Origin: Halomonas rhizosphaerae
GTDB taxonomy: Bacteria > Pseudomonadota > Gammaproteobacteria > Pseudomonadales > Halomonadaceae
Length of the DNA: 64,000 bases
Direction: 5' to 3'
NCBI RefSeq assembly: GCF_030010555.1
Contig: NZ_JASCQP010000024.1
Coordinates: forward strand, 62,001-126,000
Below the pieces are notes generated by a model. The model had not been told where the DNA came from. It worked only from the letters and a program-made list of their open reading frames with translations, and did not search any database. How positions within the stretch are numbered: position 1 is the first letter of the stretch; each line of letters starts with the position of its first letter. Of this stretch, positions 51,957 to 60,019 are shown one piece after another. The position numbers and the translations under genes were made by a program.

Positions 51957-52067
51957 GCCAGTGCCTCGTCGACGATCTCGATCCAGTGTCGCACCGGGGT
52001 CCGGTTGGCGCCGGCCAGGTGGGTCTGGCAGCTGAATGATTGAGCGCGGTGACGATCCGTCATGCCA
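51854..52067 (-). repeat. Two 107-bp tandem units derived from the glcF 3' end
   Basis: Unit 1 spans 51854-51960 and unit 2 spans 51961-52067; they differ at about five positions. The first 73 bp or so of each also match the true end of glcF from 52068. The remaining bases of each unit replace the upstream glcF codons with a new leader sequence. Confidence 0.9.
51953..52063 (-). CDS. First GlcF-tail mini-ORF
   Basis: This 36-aa frame starts with an ATG that overlaps the glcF stop (ATGA) and encodes MTDRHRAQSFS followed by the last 25 residues of GlcF, from CQTHLAG to DEALA. Its own stop overlaps the start of the next mini-ORF in the same way. Differences from glcF in the shared region are synonymous (Arg, Arg and Thr codons). 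It could be expressed by translational coupling in the glc operon. Function unknown. Confidence 0.45.
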   Translation of the reverse strand: MTDRHRAQSFSCQTHLAGANRTPVRHWIEIVDEALA

Positions 52068-53292
52068 GTGCCTCGTCGACGATCTCGATCCAGTGCCTCA
52101 CCGGAGTGCGGTTGGCGCCGGCCAGGTGGGTCTGGCAGCCGATATTGGCCGTGACGATCACCTCCGGGTTGCCGGCCTCGAGGTTATCGAGCTTGTTGTC
52201 GCGCAGCTGGGTGGCAAGTTCCGGCTGGGTGACGGAGTAGGTACCTGCCGAGCCGCAGCAAAGGTGGGCGTCCTGCACCGGGGTGAGGGCGAAGCCGAGC
52301 CGGCCGAGCACCTGCTCCACGGCGCCACCGAGCTTCTGGGCGTGCTGCAGGGTGCAGGGGCAGTGGAAGGCGAGCCGGCGCCGCTCCTTCACCTCGAGGG
52401 CAGCGAGGTCCTCGTCGTGCAGCACCTCCACCAGGTCTCGGGCGAGCGCGCTGATGCGCTCGGCCTTGTGCGCATAGTCGGGATCGTCGGCGAGCATCTC
52501 GCCATACTCCTTGACGAAGGCCCCGCAGCCGCTGGCGGTCTGGACGATGGCTTCACAGCCGGCCTCCACGTGGGGCCACCAGGCGTCGATGTTGGCGCGC
52601 ATGCGCGCGCGGCCGGCTTCCTGGGCGTTGAGGTGGAAGTCGATGGCGCCGCAGCACCCGGCCTCGGGGGCCGGGGTCAGGCCGATTCCCAGACGATCCA
52701 GTACCCGGGCGGTGGCGGCATTGGTGTTGGGCGAGAGCCCCGGCTGCACGCAACCCTCGAGGATCAGCATCTGGCGCGCGTGGCGCTTGCCCTCGGGGCG
52801 GGCGCCCGCATCCACCGGTGCCGGGGGCATCTTGTCCCTGAGGGTGCCTGGCACCAGCGGCCGGAAGGTCTGGCCCAGCTTGAGCAGCGCCTTGAAGCGA
52901 CGGGGGTCCACCAGGGCCTTGCGCAGCCCGAAGCGCAGGGTGCGCTCGGGCAGCGAGCGGGGCACGCGACGTTCGATCTCGGCACGGCCGATATTGACCA
53001 GCTTGTGGTACTCCACCCCGGAGGGGCAGGTGGTCTCGCAGTTGAGACAGGTGAGACAGCGATCGAGGTGAAGCCGCGTCTCCTCGGTGACCTGGGTGTC
53101 GTCCTCCGGGCTCTCGAGCATCTCCTTCATCAGGTAGATGCGCCCGCGCGGGCCGTCGCGCTCGTCGCCCAGCAACTGGTAGGTGGGGCAGGTGGCATTG
53201 CAGAAGCCGCAGTGAACGCAGGTGCGCAGGACGCGGTCGGCCTCGCGGATATGGGGCTTCTTGAGGTCTTCCTCGGTAAAGTGCGTCTGCAT
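52060..53292 (-). CDS. glcF: Glycolate oxidase iron-sulfur subunit
   Basis: The 410-aa protein has two N-terminal [4Fe-4S] motifs (CVHCGFCNATCP and CLTCLNCETTCP) and two C-terminal cysteine-rich CCG domains (EAGCCGAIDF and DAHLCCGSAG). It passes electrons from the GlcD/GlcE flavoproteins to the membrane quinone pool. It starts 1 bp after glcE, with GGAG upstream. The stop overlaps a mini-ORF that repeats its own C-terminus. Confidence 0.96.
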   Translation of the reverse strand: MQTHFTEEDLKKPHIREADRVLRTCVHCGFCNATCPTYQLLGDERDGPRGRIYLMKEMLESPEDDTQVTEETRLHLDRCLTCLNCETTCPSGVEYHKLVNIGRAEIERRVPRSLPERTLRFGLRKALVDPRRFKALLKLGQTFRPLVPGTLRDKMPPAPVDAGARPEGKRHARQMLILEGCVQPGLSPNTNAATARVLDRLGIGLTPAPEAGCCGAIDFHLNAQEAGRARMRANIDAWWPHVEAGCEAIVQTASGCGAFVKEYGEMLADDPDYAHKAERISALARDLVEVLHDEDLAALEVKERRRLAFHCPCTLQHAQKLGGAVEQVLGRLGFALTPVQDAHLCCGSAGTYSVTQPELATQLRDNKLDNLEAGNPEVIVTANIGCQTHLAGANRTPVRHWIEIVDEALA

Positions 53293-53293
53293 C

Positions 53294-54397
53294 TCAGAGC
53301 TCCGCGTAGAGTCGGCCCGGGTTGAAGATGCCCTTCGGATCCAGCTGGGCCTTCAGGTTTCGATGGTACTTCGCCACCACCGGTTCCAGCGGCATGAAGG
53401 GGTCGGGCTGGCCCGGTCCCTCGCGGGAGCCCAGGCAGGTGGCGTGGCCGCCGGCGCGGGCGCAGGCCTCGCGGATGGTGTCGGCGGGCAGGTCGCTGCG
53501 CAGCCAGCGCTGGGTGCCGGCCCAGTCGTGGAGCAGGTCTGCTTCCTGGACGCCGGCAAGCGCCAGCGAGGGCGTGTTGTGGGGCAGCGAGAGGCGCCAC
53601 AGGGCGCGGGTGTCCTCCCGGGAGAAGAAGTCCAGCGTCTGCTCGCGAAGCGCCGTCCAGAAGTCCGCGTCCAGTTCGTCGCCGCCGAGGCGCTCGCGGG
53701 TGGCGGCAACCGAGCTGGGCCCGCCCTCCAGGCGCAGGTGCAGGGCGCCGGCGTGCCAGGCGGCGGCGGTGATGGGCAGCGGGTGCCGCCCCCACTCGGC
53801 GAGCCTCGTCTGGGCGTCGGCCAGCGGCATCTCGAGGCGCAGGCTGTGGCAGGCGCCGGGCCTGGGCAGTACCTTGAGCGAGACCTCGGTGATCAGCCCC
53901 AGGGTCCCCTGGGCGCCCACCATCAGCCGCGACAGGTCGTACCCGGCGACGTTCTTCATCACTTCGCCGCCGAAGCGCTGCTGGTGTCCCTCGTGGTTAA
54001 TCACCCGGGTGCCCAGCACGAAGTCGCGCACGCTGCCGGCCCAGGGCCGGCGGGGGCCGGAGAGGCCGGTGGCGACCATGCCGCCCACGGTGGCGTCCGC
54101 GCCGAAGTGGGGCGGCTCGCAGCCGAGCATCTGGCCGTTGTCGGCCAGGGTGGCCTCCAGCTCGGCCAGCGGCGTGCCGCTGCGCACCGAGACGATCAGC
54201 TCCACCGGGTCGTAGTAGGTGATCCCGCGGTGCTCGCGGGTGGACAGGGGCTCGCCGTCGACGGGGCGGCCGTAGAAGGCCTTGGTATCACCGCCGACGA
54301 GGCGCAGCGGGCTGCCCTCGGCCGTGGCCCGGCGAACGCGTTCGGCGAGCGCCTCGCTGATGTCCTGGTCGGTCGGTTGGGGGCGTATCTCCACCAT
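53294..54397 (-). CDS. glcE: Glycolate oxidase FAD-binding subunit
   Basis: The 367-aa protein is GlcE, a FAD-binding type 4 domain protein. LRLVGGDTKAFYG and a GADATVGGMVATGLSGPRR segment are the flavin-binding parts. It is required with GlcD and GlcF for glycolate oxidation to glyoxylate. GAGGAT precedes its ATG 9 bp after glcD. Confidence 0.95.
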   Translation of the reverse strand: MVEIRPQPTDQDISEALAERVRRATAEGSPLRLVGGDTKAFYGRPVDGEPLSTREHRGITYYDPVELIVSVRSGTPLAELEATLADNGQMLGCEPPHFGADATVGGMVATGLSGPRRPWAGSVRDFVLGTRVINHEGHQQRFGGEVMKNVAGYDLSRLMVGAQGTLGLITEVSLKVLPRPGACHSLRLEMPLADAQTRLAEWGRHPLPITAAAWHAGALHLRLEGGPSSVAATRERLGGDELDADFWTALREQTLDFFSREDTRALWRLSLPHNTPSLALAGVQEADLLHDWAGTQRWLRSDLPADTIREACARAGGHATCLGSREGPGQPDPFMPLEPVVAKYHRNLKAQLDPKGIFNPGRLYAEL

Positions 54398-54406
54398 GGG
54401 GAATCC

Positions 54407-55906
54407 TCAGAATCGGGGCAGCTCGGGGTGCGGGAGTTCATTGTTGTGCACGTGCATGGCACCGAACTCGGCGCAGCGAGCGAGCGTGGGGATGTTCTTG
54501 CCCGGATTGAGCAGGCGCTCGGGGTCGAAGGCCGCCTTGACCGCATGGAAGGTAGCCAGCTCGCCCGGGTTGAACTGGGCGCACATCTGGTTGATCTTCT
54601 CGCGGCCCACGCCGTGCTCGCCGGTGATCGAGCCGCCGACCTCGACGCACAGCTCGAGGATCTTGCCGCCGAGCTCCTCGGCCTGCTCCAGCTCGCCGGG
54701 GCGGTTGGCATCGAAGAGGATCAGGGGGTGCATGTTGCCGTCGCCGGCGTGGAAGACGTTGGCGACCCGCAGACCATATTCCTCGGAGAAGTCGGCGATG
54801 CCCTTCAGCACCCGCGGCAGCTCGCGGCGCGGGATGGTGCCGTCCATGCAGTAGTAGTCCGGCGACATGCGGCCCACCGCCGGAAAGGCGTTCTTGCGCC
54901 CCGCCCAGAAGGTGGCGCGCTCGGCCTCGTCGCGGGCCTGCTGGATGCCGGTGGCCCCGGCCTTCTCGAGCACCGCGCGCACGGTGGCGCAGTCGTCGTC
55001 GACGTCGGCCTCCACGCCGTCCAGCTCGCAGAGCAGGATGGCCTCGGCCTCCACCGGATAGCCGGCCTTGACGAAGTCCTCGGCGGCGCGGATGGCGAGC
55101 TTGTCCATCATCTCGAGCCCGCCGGGGATGATGCCCGCGGCAATGATGTCGCCCACCGCGCGGCCGGCCTTCTCGACGTCGTCGAAGCTGGCCATCAGCA
55201 CCTTGGCGGTCTCGGGCTTGGGCAGCAGCTTGACGGTGATCTCGGTGACCACGCCGAGCATGCCCTCGGAGCCGGTGAACAGGGCCAGCAGGTCGAGGCC
55301 CGGGGCGTCCAGCGCCTCGCTGCCCAGGGTCATGCGCTCGCCCTCGATAGTGATCACCTCCACCTTCATGACGTTGTGCACGGTCAGCCCGTACTTCAGG
55401 CAGTGTACGCCGCCGGCATTCTCGGCCACGTTGCCACCGATGGAGCAGGCGATCTGCGAGGAGGGGTCTGGCGCATAGTAGAGGCCGTAGGGCGCCGCCG
55501 CCTCGGAGATCGCCAGGTTGCGCACGCCGGGCTGGAGCCGGGCGATGCGGGCGTCCGGGTCCACGTCGAGGATGCGGTTGAAGCGCGACATCACCAGCAG
55601 CACGCCCTTCTCGAGGGGCAGGGCGCCGCCGGAGAGGCCGGTGCCGGCGCCGCGGGTCACCACCGGCACGCCCAGGGCGCAGCAGCGCTTCATCAGCGTC
55701 TCGACCTGCTCGAGGGTCTCGGGCAGGGCGACCAGCATGGGCAGCACGCGGTAGGCGGAGAGGCCGTCACACTCGAAGGGGCGCAGGTCCTCCTCGCGGT
55801 GCAGCAGGGTGAGCCCGGGCGCCGCCTGCTGCAGGTCGGCCAGGACGTCGGCCTTGTCGATGTCCGGCAGCTCGCCGTCGAGCCGCTCGTCGTAGAGGAT
55901 GTTCAT
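54407..55906 (-). CDS. glcD: Glycolate oxidase subunit GlcD
   Basis: The 499-aa FAD enzyme matches E. coli GlcD in length. It has the FAD-binding VVTRGAGTGLSGGALPLEKG region, GNVAENAGGVHCLKYG, and the catalytic HAGDGNMHP and GSITGEHGVGREK motifs. It oxidises glycolate (and D-lactate in relatives) to glyoxylate at the inner membrane. The ATG at 55906 has GAGGAAG upstream. It is the first gene of the operon, divergent from glcC. Confidence 0.96.
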   Translation of the reverse strand: MNILYDERLDGELPDIDKADVLADLQQAAPGLTLLHREEDLRPFECDGLSAYRVLPMLVALPETLEQVETLMKRCCALGVPVVTRGAGTGLSGGALPLEKGVLLVMSRFNRILDVDPDARIARLQPGVRNLAISEAAAPYGLYYAPDPSSQIACSIGGNVAENAGGVHCLKYGLTVHNVMKVEVITIEGERMTLGSEALDAPGLDLLALFTGSEGMLGVVTEITVKLLPKPETAKVLMASFDDVEKAGRAVGDIIAAGIIPGGLEMMDKLAIRAAEDFVKAGYPVEAEAILLCELDGVEADVDDDCATVRAVLEKAGATGIQQARDEAERATFWAGRKNAFPAVGRMSPDYYCMDGTIPRRELPRVLKGIADFSEEYGLRVANVFHAGDGNMHPLILFDANRPGELEQAEELGGKILELCVEVGGSITGEHGVGREKINQMCAQFNPGELATFHAVKAAFDPERLLNPGKNIPTLARCAEFGAMHVHNNELPHPELPRF

Positions 55907-56011
55907 GTGGCTTCCTCGCTGGATGGCCCATGACCCGCGCGGGCCGGGCAATGACCGGTTGTGGCCTTCAATCTGTGCTTTCTTGACGGGCGTGTCCAGT
56001 CTCTGGTTCGC

Positions 56012-56036
56012 TGGTCAGACCAGTTGTGAGTATAAT
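56012..56036 (+). promoter_or_regulatory. GlcC operator and glcC promoter
   Basis: TGGTCAGACCA (56012-56022), a perfect palindrome matching the TGGT-N3-ACCA core of FadR-type GntR regulators, lies in the glcD/glcC divergent gap. A consensus TATAAT (56031-56036) follows 8 bp later in the glcC direction, so binding would autoregulate glcC. Confidence 0.7.
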
Positions 56037-56101
56037 TCTGGAAAGTATTTCCAAGGTACACCCTAGCGCCACGGTAGGACATCCCCCCGGAGGAGACCAT
56101 C

Positions 56102-56881
56102 ATGCCCCGCTACCATGATGAGCTGGTCACCACCTCACGCACGCCCGATGCCATCGCGGCCAGGCTCGAGGAGCTGATCCTCGACGGCGTGTTCCGCCCG
56201 GGTCAGCTGCTGCCCTCCGAGCGGCGCCTGAGCGAGCGGCTGCAGGTCTCCCGTGCCTCCCTGAGGGAGGCGCTCAGGACGCTGCGCAGCAAGGGGGTCA
56301 TCGTCACCCGGCAGGGGAGGGGCTCGGTGGTGGCCGAGCTGGTCACGGCGGCCCAGGACACGCCGCTGATGCATCTCTTCCGCGACCACCCGCGGACGCT
56401 GTTCGACCTGCTGGAGGTGCGGGCCCTGCTCGAGGGCGAGTCGGCCAGCCTGGCGGCCAGCCGGGGCACGCCCTCCGACCGGGTGCTGATTACCCGCCGC
56501 TATCGGGAGATGGTCGACTATGTGGAGAGCGCCGAGTCGATCGATGTCGAGCGCCTGGCACGGCTCGATCACGGCTTCCACCTGGCCGTCTGTCAGGCGT
56601 CCCACAACCCGGTGCTGGTGCACACCCTGCAGAGCCTCACCGACCTGCTGCTGAGTTCGGTGTTCGCCTCGGTGAAGAACCTCTATCACCGCCCGAGCTC
56701 CCGCGAGATGATCAATCGCCAGCATGCGCGGCTCTATCGCGCGGTCATCGAGGGCAAGCCGGTCCTCGCCCGGCGTGTCGCCCTGGAGCATCTCTCCGGC
56801 GTGGGCGAGCAGTTGCGCGAGATCGAGGCGGAGGACCAGCGACTGGAGCGCTCGGCCATGCGCCTCGAGGGCTGGGAGTAA
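56102..56881 (+). CDS. glcC: GntR/FadR-family regulator of glycolate genes
   Basis: The 259-aa protein has a GntR winged helix (LPSERRLSERLQVSRASLREAL, residues 38-59, broken by the recognition turn) and an FCD ligand domain with metal-binding His in LDHGFHLAV. Length and position opposite glcD match E. coli GlcC, which activates glcDEFGB with glycolate. GGAGGAG precedes the ATG. Its stop is 3 bp from the convergent second GntR gene. Confidence 0.88.
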   Translation: MPRYHDELVTTSRTPDAIAARLEELILDGVFRPGQLLPSERRLSERLQVSRASLREALRTLRSKGVIVTRQGRGSVVAELVTAAQDTPLMHLFRDHPRTLFDLLEVRALLEGESASLAASRGTPSDRVLITRRYREMVDYVESAESIDVERLARLDHGFHLAVCQASHNPVLVHTLQSLTDLLLSSVFASVKNLYHRPSSREMINRQHARLYRAVIEGKPVLARRVALEHLSGVGEQLREIEAEDQRLERSAMRLEGWE

Positions 56882-56884
56882 GGG

Positions 56885-57568
56885 TCAGGAGGTGGCGACA
56901 TCGAGGGTGGTCTCGTCCTCGATCACGCCGGCGAGCGAGGCCACCTCGAGCTTGTTGCAGAGGTGGTCGCGGAGGATCTGTCCCAGGCGCCTGCCGTCTC
57001 GCGCCTCCAGGGCAAGGATCATGTGCTCGTGGTCCTGGACGGCCTTGCGCCAGAAGTCGTCGGTCATCTTCTTCGAGTAGCGGACCCGTTTCACTCGCTG
57101 GTTGAGGTTGCTGTAAGTCTCCTGAAGCACCTCGTTCGCCGAGGCGGACAGGATGCCCTCATGGATCCTCTGGTTGACCTGGAAGTAGTCCGGCAGGTTG
57201 CGATCGCGATAGTGCCGGAGCATCTCGTCATGCAGCGCGCGGATGACCTTGATCTCCTCGTCGCTGATGTTCTGGCAGGCGAGCTCGCCTGCCAGCCCCT
57301 CGAGGGCCCCCATCAGGTCGTAGGTATCCTTGACCATCTTCAGGGTCAGGCGCACGACCCTGGCGCCGCGATTGGGCAGCAGCTCGATCAGACCCTCGGA
57401 AGCGAGGACCTTCAGCGCCTCCCGCAGCGGCGTACGGGATACCCCGAACCGCTCGCAGAGCTGCTTCTCCGATATCCGCTCGCCCGGTGCGAGATCCCCC
57501 TGCTCGATGAGTTCGCGGACGCGGTCGGCCACTTCCAGGTAGAGGCTGCGATGATGGATCTTGCTCAT
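56885..57568 (-). CDS. GntR/FCD regulator of the downstream TRAP cluster
   Basis: The 227-aa protein has a GntR helix-turn-helix (EKQLCERFGVSRTPLREAL, residues 35-53) and an FCD domain. It is divergent from the HbpS-like gene and TRAP operon. Two palindromes with a TGAATTCA core lie in front of those units, so it is the probable repressor. The ATG at 57568 has GAGGG upstream; seven extra codons to 57589 are possible. Confidence 0.88.
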   Translation of the reverse strand: MSKIHHRSLYLEVADRVRELIEQGDLAPGERISEKQLCERFGVSRTPLREALKVLASEGLIELLPNRGARVVRLTLKMVKDTYDLMGALEGLAGELACQNISDEEIKVIRALHDEMLRHYRDRNLPDYFQVNQRIHEGILSASANEVLQETYSNLNQRVKRVRYSKKMTDDFWRKAVQDHEHMILALEARDGRRLGQILRDHLCNKLEVASLAGVIEDETTLDVATS

Positions 57569-57690
57569 GGCATGGGTCCCTCGAGGCAATGGCGTCCTTG
57601 GTGGTCCCGGCCGGGGCGCCGGCCGCTTTGCCGGGCCTGCCGGTTCCCCCTCGGGTGGGTACGGGCCAGGCTGGCATTATTTCACGAAAG

Positions 57691-57710
57691 GTATTATGAA
57701 TTCAAAATAC
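57691..57710. promoter_or_regulatory. Palindromic operator 1 (TGAATTCA core)
   Basis: GTATTATGAATTCAAAATAC is a 20-bp palindrome with one mismatched pair, 38 bp before the HbpS-like gene and in the divergent GntR promoter. It shares the ATTN-TGAATTCA core with the site at 58254-58267. Confidence 0.65.
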
Positions 57711-57748
57711 AACCAATATCCACCTCGACGAACATTCAGGAGTTTCCC

Positions 57749-58210
57749 ATGGCCGGCAAGGTCTTCCGTAGTCAGTTCCAGCTTGGCCGTTCCCGGGCCA
57801 GGGCCATTCTCGACGGGGCCTTCGCCAGGGCGCGTGAGGCCTCGATGGAGCCTCTCACGGTGGTGGTGCTCGACGGTGGCGGGCACGTCGTCGCCGCCGA
57901 GCGCGAGGACGGCTGTGCCCCGCTGCGCTTCCCGGTAGCGCAGGGCAAGGCCTTCGCCGCCCTGGGCAATGGCGCCTCGAGCGGCGTGGTCGGCGCCCGC
58001 AATGCCGAGCGACCGGCCTTCCTCGCCAGCGTGGCCGCAGCCTCGGGCGGGCACTTCGTCCCGGTGCCCGGCGGGGTGCTGATCCTTGACGACGACGCCC
58101 GGGTGATCGGCGCCGTCGGCGCCAGTGGCGCCTCATCGGGCGAGGACGAGGCCGCCGCCATCGCCGGCATCGAGGCGGCGGGACTGGCCTGGGGGCTGGA
58201 GCCCGACTGA
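57749..58210 (+). CDS. GlcG/HbpS-family protein, second copy
   Basis: The 153-aa protein is a second DUF336 (GlcG/HbpS) domain, with VVVLDGGGHVVAAEREDG and a C-terminal IGAVGASGASSGEDE segment. It is only distantly similar to the glcG product 6 kb away. CAGGAG precedes the ATG. It sits between two operator-like palindromes and ahead of the TRAP operon, so it is probably under the same GntR regulator. Function unknown; haem or small-ligand binding is suggested by the family. Confidence 0.85.
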   Translation: MAGKVFRSQFQLGRSRARAILDGAFARAREASMEPLTVVVLDGGGHVVAAEREDGCAPLRFPVAQGKAFAALGNGASSGVVGARNAERPAFLASVAAASGGHFVPVPGGVLILDDDARVIGAVGASGASSGEDEAAAIAGIEAAGLAWGLEPD

Positions 58211-58253
58211 TCCGGGGGGGCGCGCTCGACCAAAGTTTAATACCGAATAATGA

Positions 58254-58269
58254 ATTTTGAATTCAGATT
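58254..58269 (+). promoter_or_regulatory. Operator 2 (TGAATTCA core) before the TRAP operon
   Basis: ATTTTGAATTCAGATT repeats the ATTN-TGAATTCA core of the site at 57691, and another TTGAATTC half follows at 58268. It lies in the AT-rich 227-bp gap before dctP. Confidence 0.6.
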
Positions 58270-58437
58270 GAATTCGTGACGGTCGGACTCACCGCGCCGT
58301 TGGATGGCCGAGGATGACTCGGGCCGCCGGGGTACCCCGGGTGGCCCTCCATGAGCCGCCACGGCCTGGAGACTGCCCGGGAAGGCGCCACAACCGGGCA
58401 GGACACCTACAACAACAAGTCAGCACTGGAGTATCCG

Positions 58438-59424
58438 ATGAAGATGATCAAGACAGCATTCGCCAGCGCCTCACTGGCCCTGAGCCTGACGCCAGCGCTC
58501 GGTCTCGCCCAGACCGAGCTGCAGTTCGGTCACGTGGGCAATCCCGGTTCGCTGTTCGATGCCTCCGCCAAGGAGTTCGCCGAGCGGGCCAACGAGCGGC
58601 TAGGCGACGACTACGAGGTAGTGGTCTACGGGTCGAGCCAGCTGGGCGGCGACAGCTCCATGATGCAGAAGCTCAAGCTCGGCCAGCTGACCTTCACGCT
58701 GCCGTCCACCGTCATGTCTTCGGTGGTCGACGAGTTCGGCCTGTTCGAGATGCCCTACCTGATCAAGGATCGGGAGCACATGAAGCGGGTCATCGATGAG
58801 GTCCTCGAACCCGACCTCTTCCCGCTGGCGGAGGAAGAGGGCTACAAGATCCTCGCCGTGTGGGAGAACGGCTTCCGCCAGATCACCAACAACGAGCGGC
58901 CCATCAACACGCCCGAGGACCTGGACGGCCTCAAGCTGCGCACGCCCAAGGGCACCTGGCGGGTACGCATGTTCGAGGAGTACGGCGCCAACCCGTCGCC
59001 CATGGCGCTCTCCGAGGTGTTCACCGCGCTGCAAACCGGCACCATGGATGGCCAGGAGAACCCCCTGGTGCAGATCTACTCCCAGAAGTTCCAGGAGGTC
59101 CAGGACTACCTGTCCATGACCAACCACGTCTACACGCCGGCCTATGTGGTGGTCTCCAGCAACCACTGGGAGGACCTGCCCGAGGACGTCCGCGACGTGC
59201 TGGCGGAGACGGCCCGGGAGGTCCAGGACTTCGTCTACGAGACCGCTGCCCGGCAGGATGAGGAGCTCCTCGGCGAGATGGAGGCTGCCGGCATGGAGGT
59301 CAACGAGGCCGACAAGCAGGCGTTCATCGATGCCAGCGGTCCCATCTACGATCTCTTCGACGAGGAAGTGGAAGGCGGCGGCGACCTGGTCGACCGCGTA
59401 CTGGCGCTCGGCCAGGAAGAGTAG
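58438..59424 (+). CDS. dctP: DctP-family TRAP binding protein
   Basis: The 328-aa protein has a Sec signal peptide (residues 1-24) and a DctP domain. DLDGLKLRTP holds the carboxylate-binding Arg168, and TMDGQENPL carries the usual downstream ligand-pocket residues. It should bind an organic acid in the periplasm. GGAG precedes the ATG at 58438. dctQ and dctM follow. CoA-transferase and crotonase genes downstream suggest an acid that is activated to a CoA thioester. Confidence 0.94.
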   Translation: MKMIKTAFASASLALSLTPALGLAQTELQFGHVGNPGSLFDASAKEFAERANERLGDDYEVVVYGSSQLGGDSSMMQKLKLGQLTFTLPSTVMSSVVDEFGLFEMPYLIKDREHMKRVIDEVLEPDLFPLAEEEGYKILAVWENGFRQITNNERPINTPEDLDGLKLRTPKGTWRVRMFEEYGANPSPMALSEVFTALQTGTMDGQENPLVQIYSQKFQEVQDYLSMTNHVYTPAYVVVSSNHWEDLPEDVRDVLAETAREVQDFVYETAARQDEELLGEMEAAGMEVNEADKQAFIDASGPIYDLFDEEVEGGGDLVDRVLALGQEE

Positions 59425-59500
59425 CCCGCTTCGAACCCCCGACCGAGGACCGCCCCACACCCGGGGCGGTCTCCCTCCTCTGCTCGACGGAGTGGCTTCC

Positions 59501-60019
59501 ATGTCCCTTGCGAGACTGCGATCCGGCTTCGAGTGGCTGCTCGAAGTCATCACCATGCTGCTGGTGGTTTCCCTGGCGGTGGTCGTGCTGCTCGGTGTCA
59601 CCTTTCGCTTTACCGGCAACTCTCTCGGCTGGTACGACGAGGTGGCGGCCGTGATGCTGGCCTGGGTGACCTATTACGGCGCCGCTCTCGCCGCCCTCAA
59701 GCGTGCCCATATCAGCGTGCCCGGCCTGGTCTACTCGCGGCCACCGGTGGTGCGCGTGACTCTGGTGTTGATCGGCGAGGCCATCATCATCACCTTCTTC
59801 GTGCTGCTTGCCTTCTATGGCGTGCGCACCATCCAGATCCTTGGCGGCTCGACCCTGGTCAGCGTGCCGATCCCGATCGCCGTCACCCAGTCGACCATCC
59901 CCATCGGCGCCGGGCTCTACGTGATCGCCGAGCTGATCAACCTGCCCACCATCCTCCGTGAGGCCTGGCAGGGCAGGCGCCCGCCCTCGGAGCAGGACAT
60001 CGTGGAGGAACTGCAATGA
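59501..60019 (+). CDS. dctQ: TRAP transporter small permease (DctQ)
   Basis: The 172-aa protein has four helices and the DctQ pattern (WYDEVAAVMLAWVTYYGAALA). It is the small membrane subunit of the dctP transporter. GGAG is 8 nt upstream, and its stop overlaps the dctM start by ATGA. Confidence 0.92.
   Translation: MSLARLRSGFEWLLEVITMLLVVSLAVVVLLGVTFRFTGNSLGWYDEVAAVMLAWVTYYGAALAALKRAHISVPGLVYSRPPVVRVTLVLIGEAIIITFFVLLAFYGVRTIQILGGSTLVSVPIPIAVTQSTIPIGAGLYVIAELINLPTILREAWQGRRPPSEQDIVEELQ

Noticed and set aside
51854..52067. Direct repeats that could suggest a CRISPR or an insertion element.
   Set aside because: Two adjacent units plus the glcF end contain no spacers, no terminal inverted repeats and no transposase; they are duplicated coding sequence.
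53222..55933. A 903-codon open frame on the plus strand opposite glcE and glcD.
   Set aside because: It is antisense to two clear enzyme genes. Its composition (Gly, Ala, Val, His, Gln-rich) is the usual shadow of GC-rich coding DNA; no ribosome site or domain is visible.
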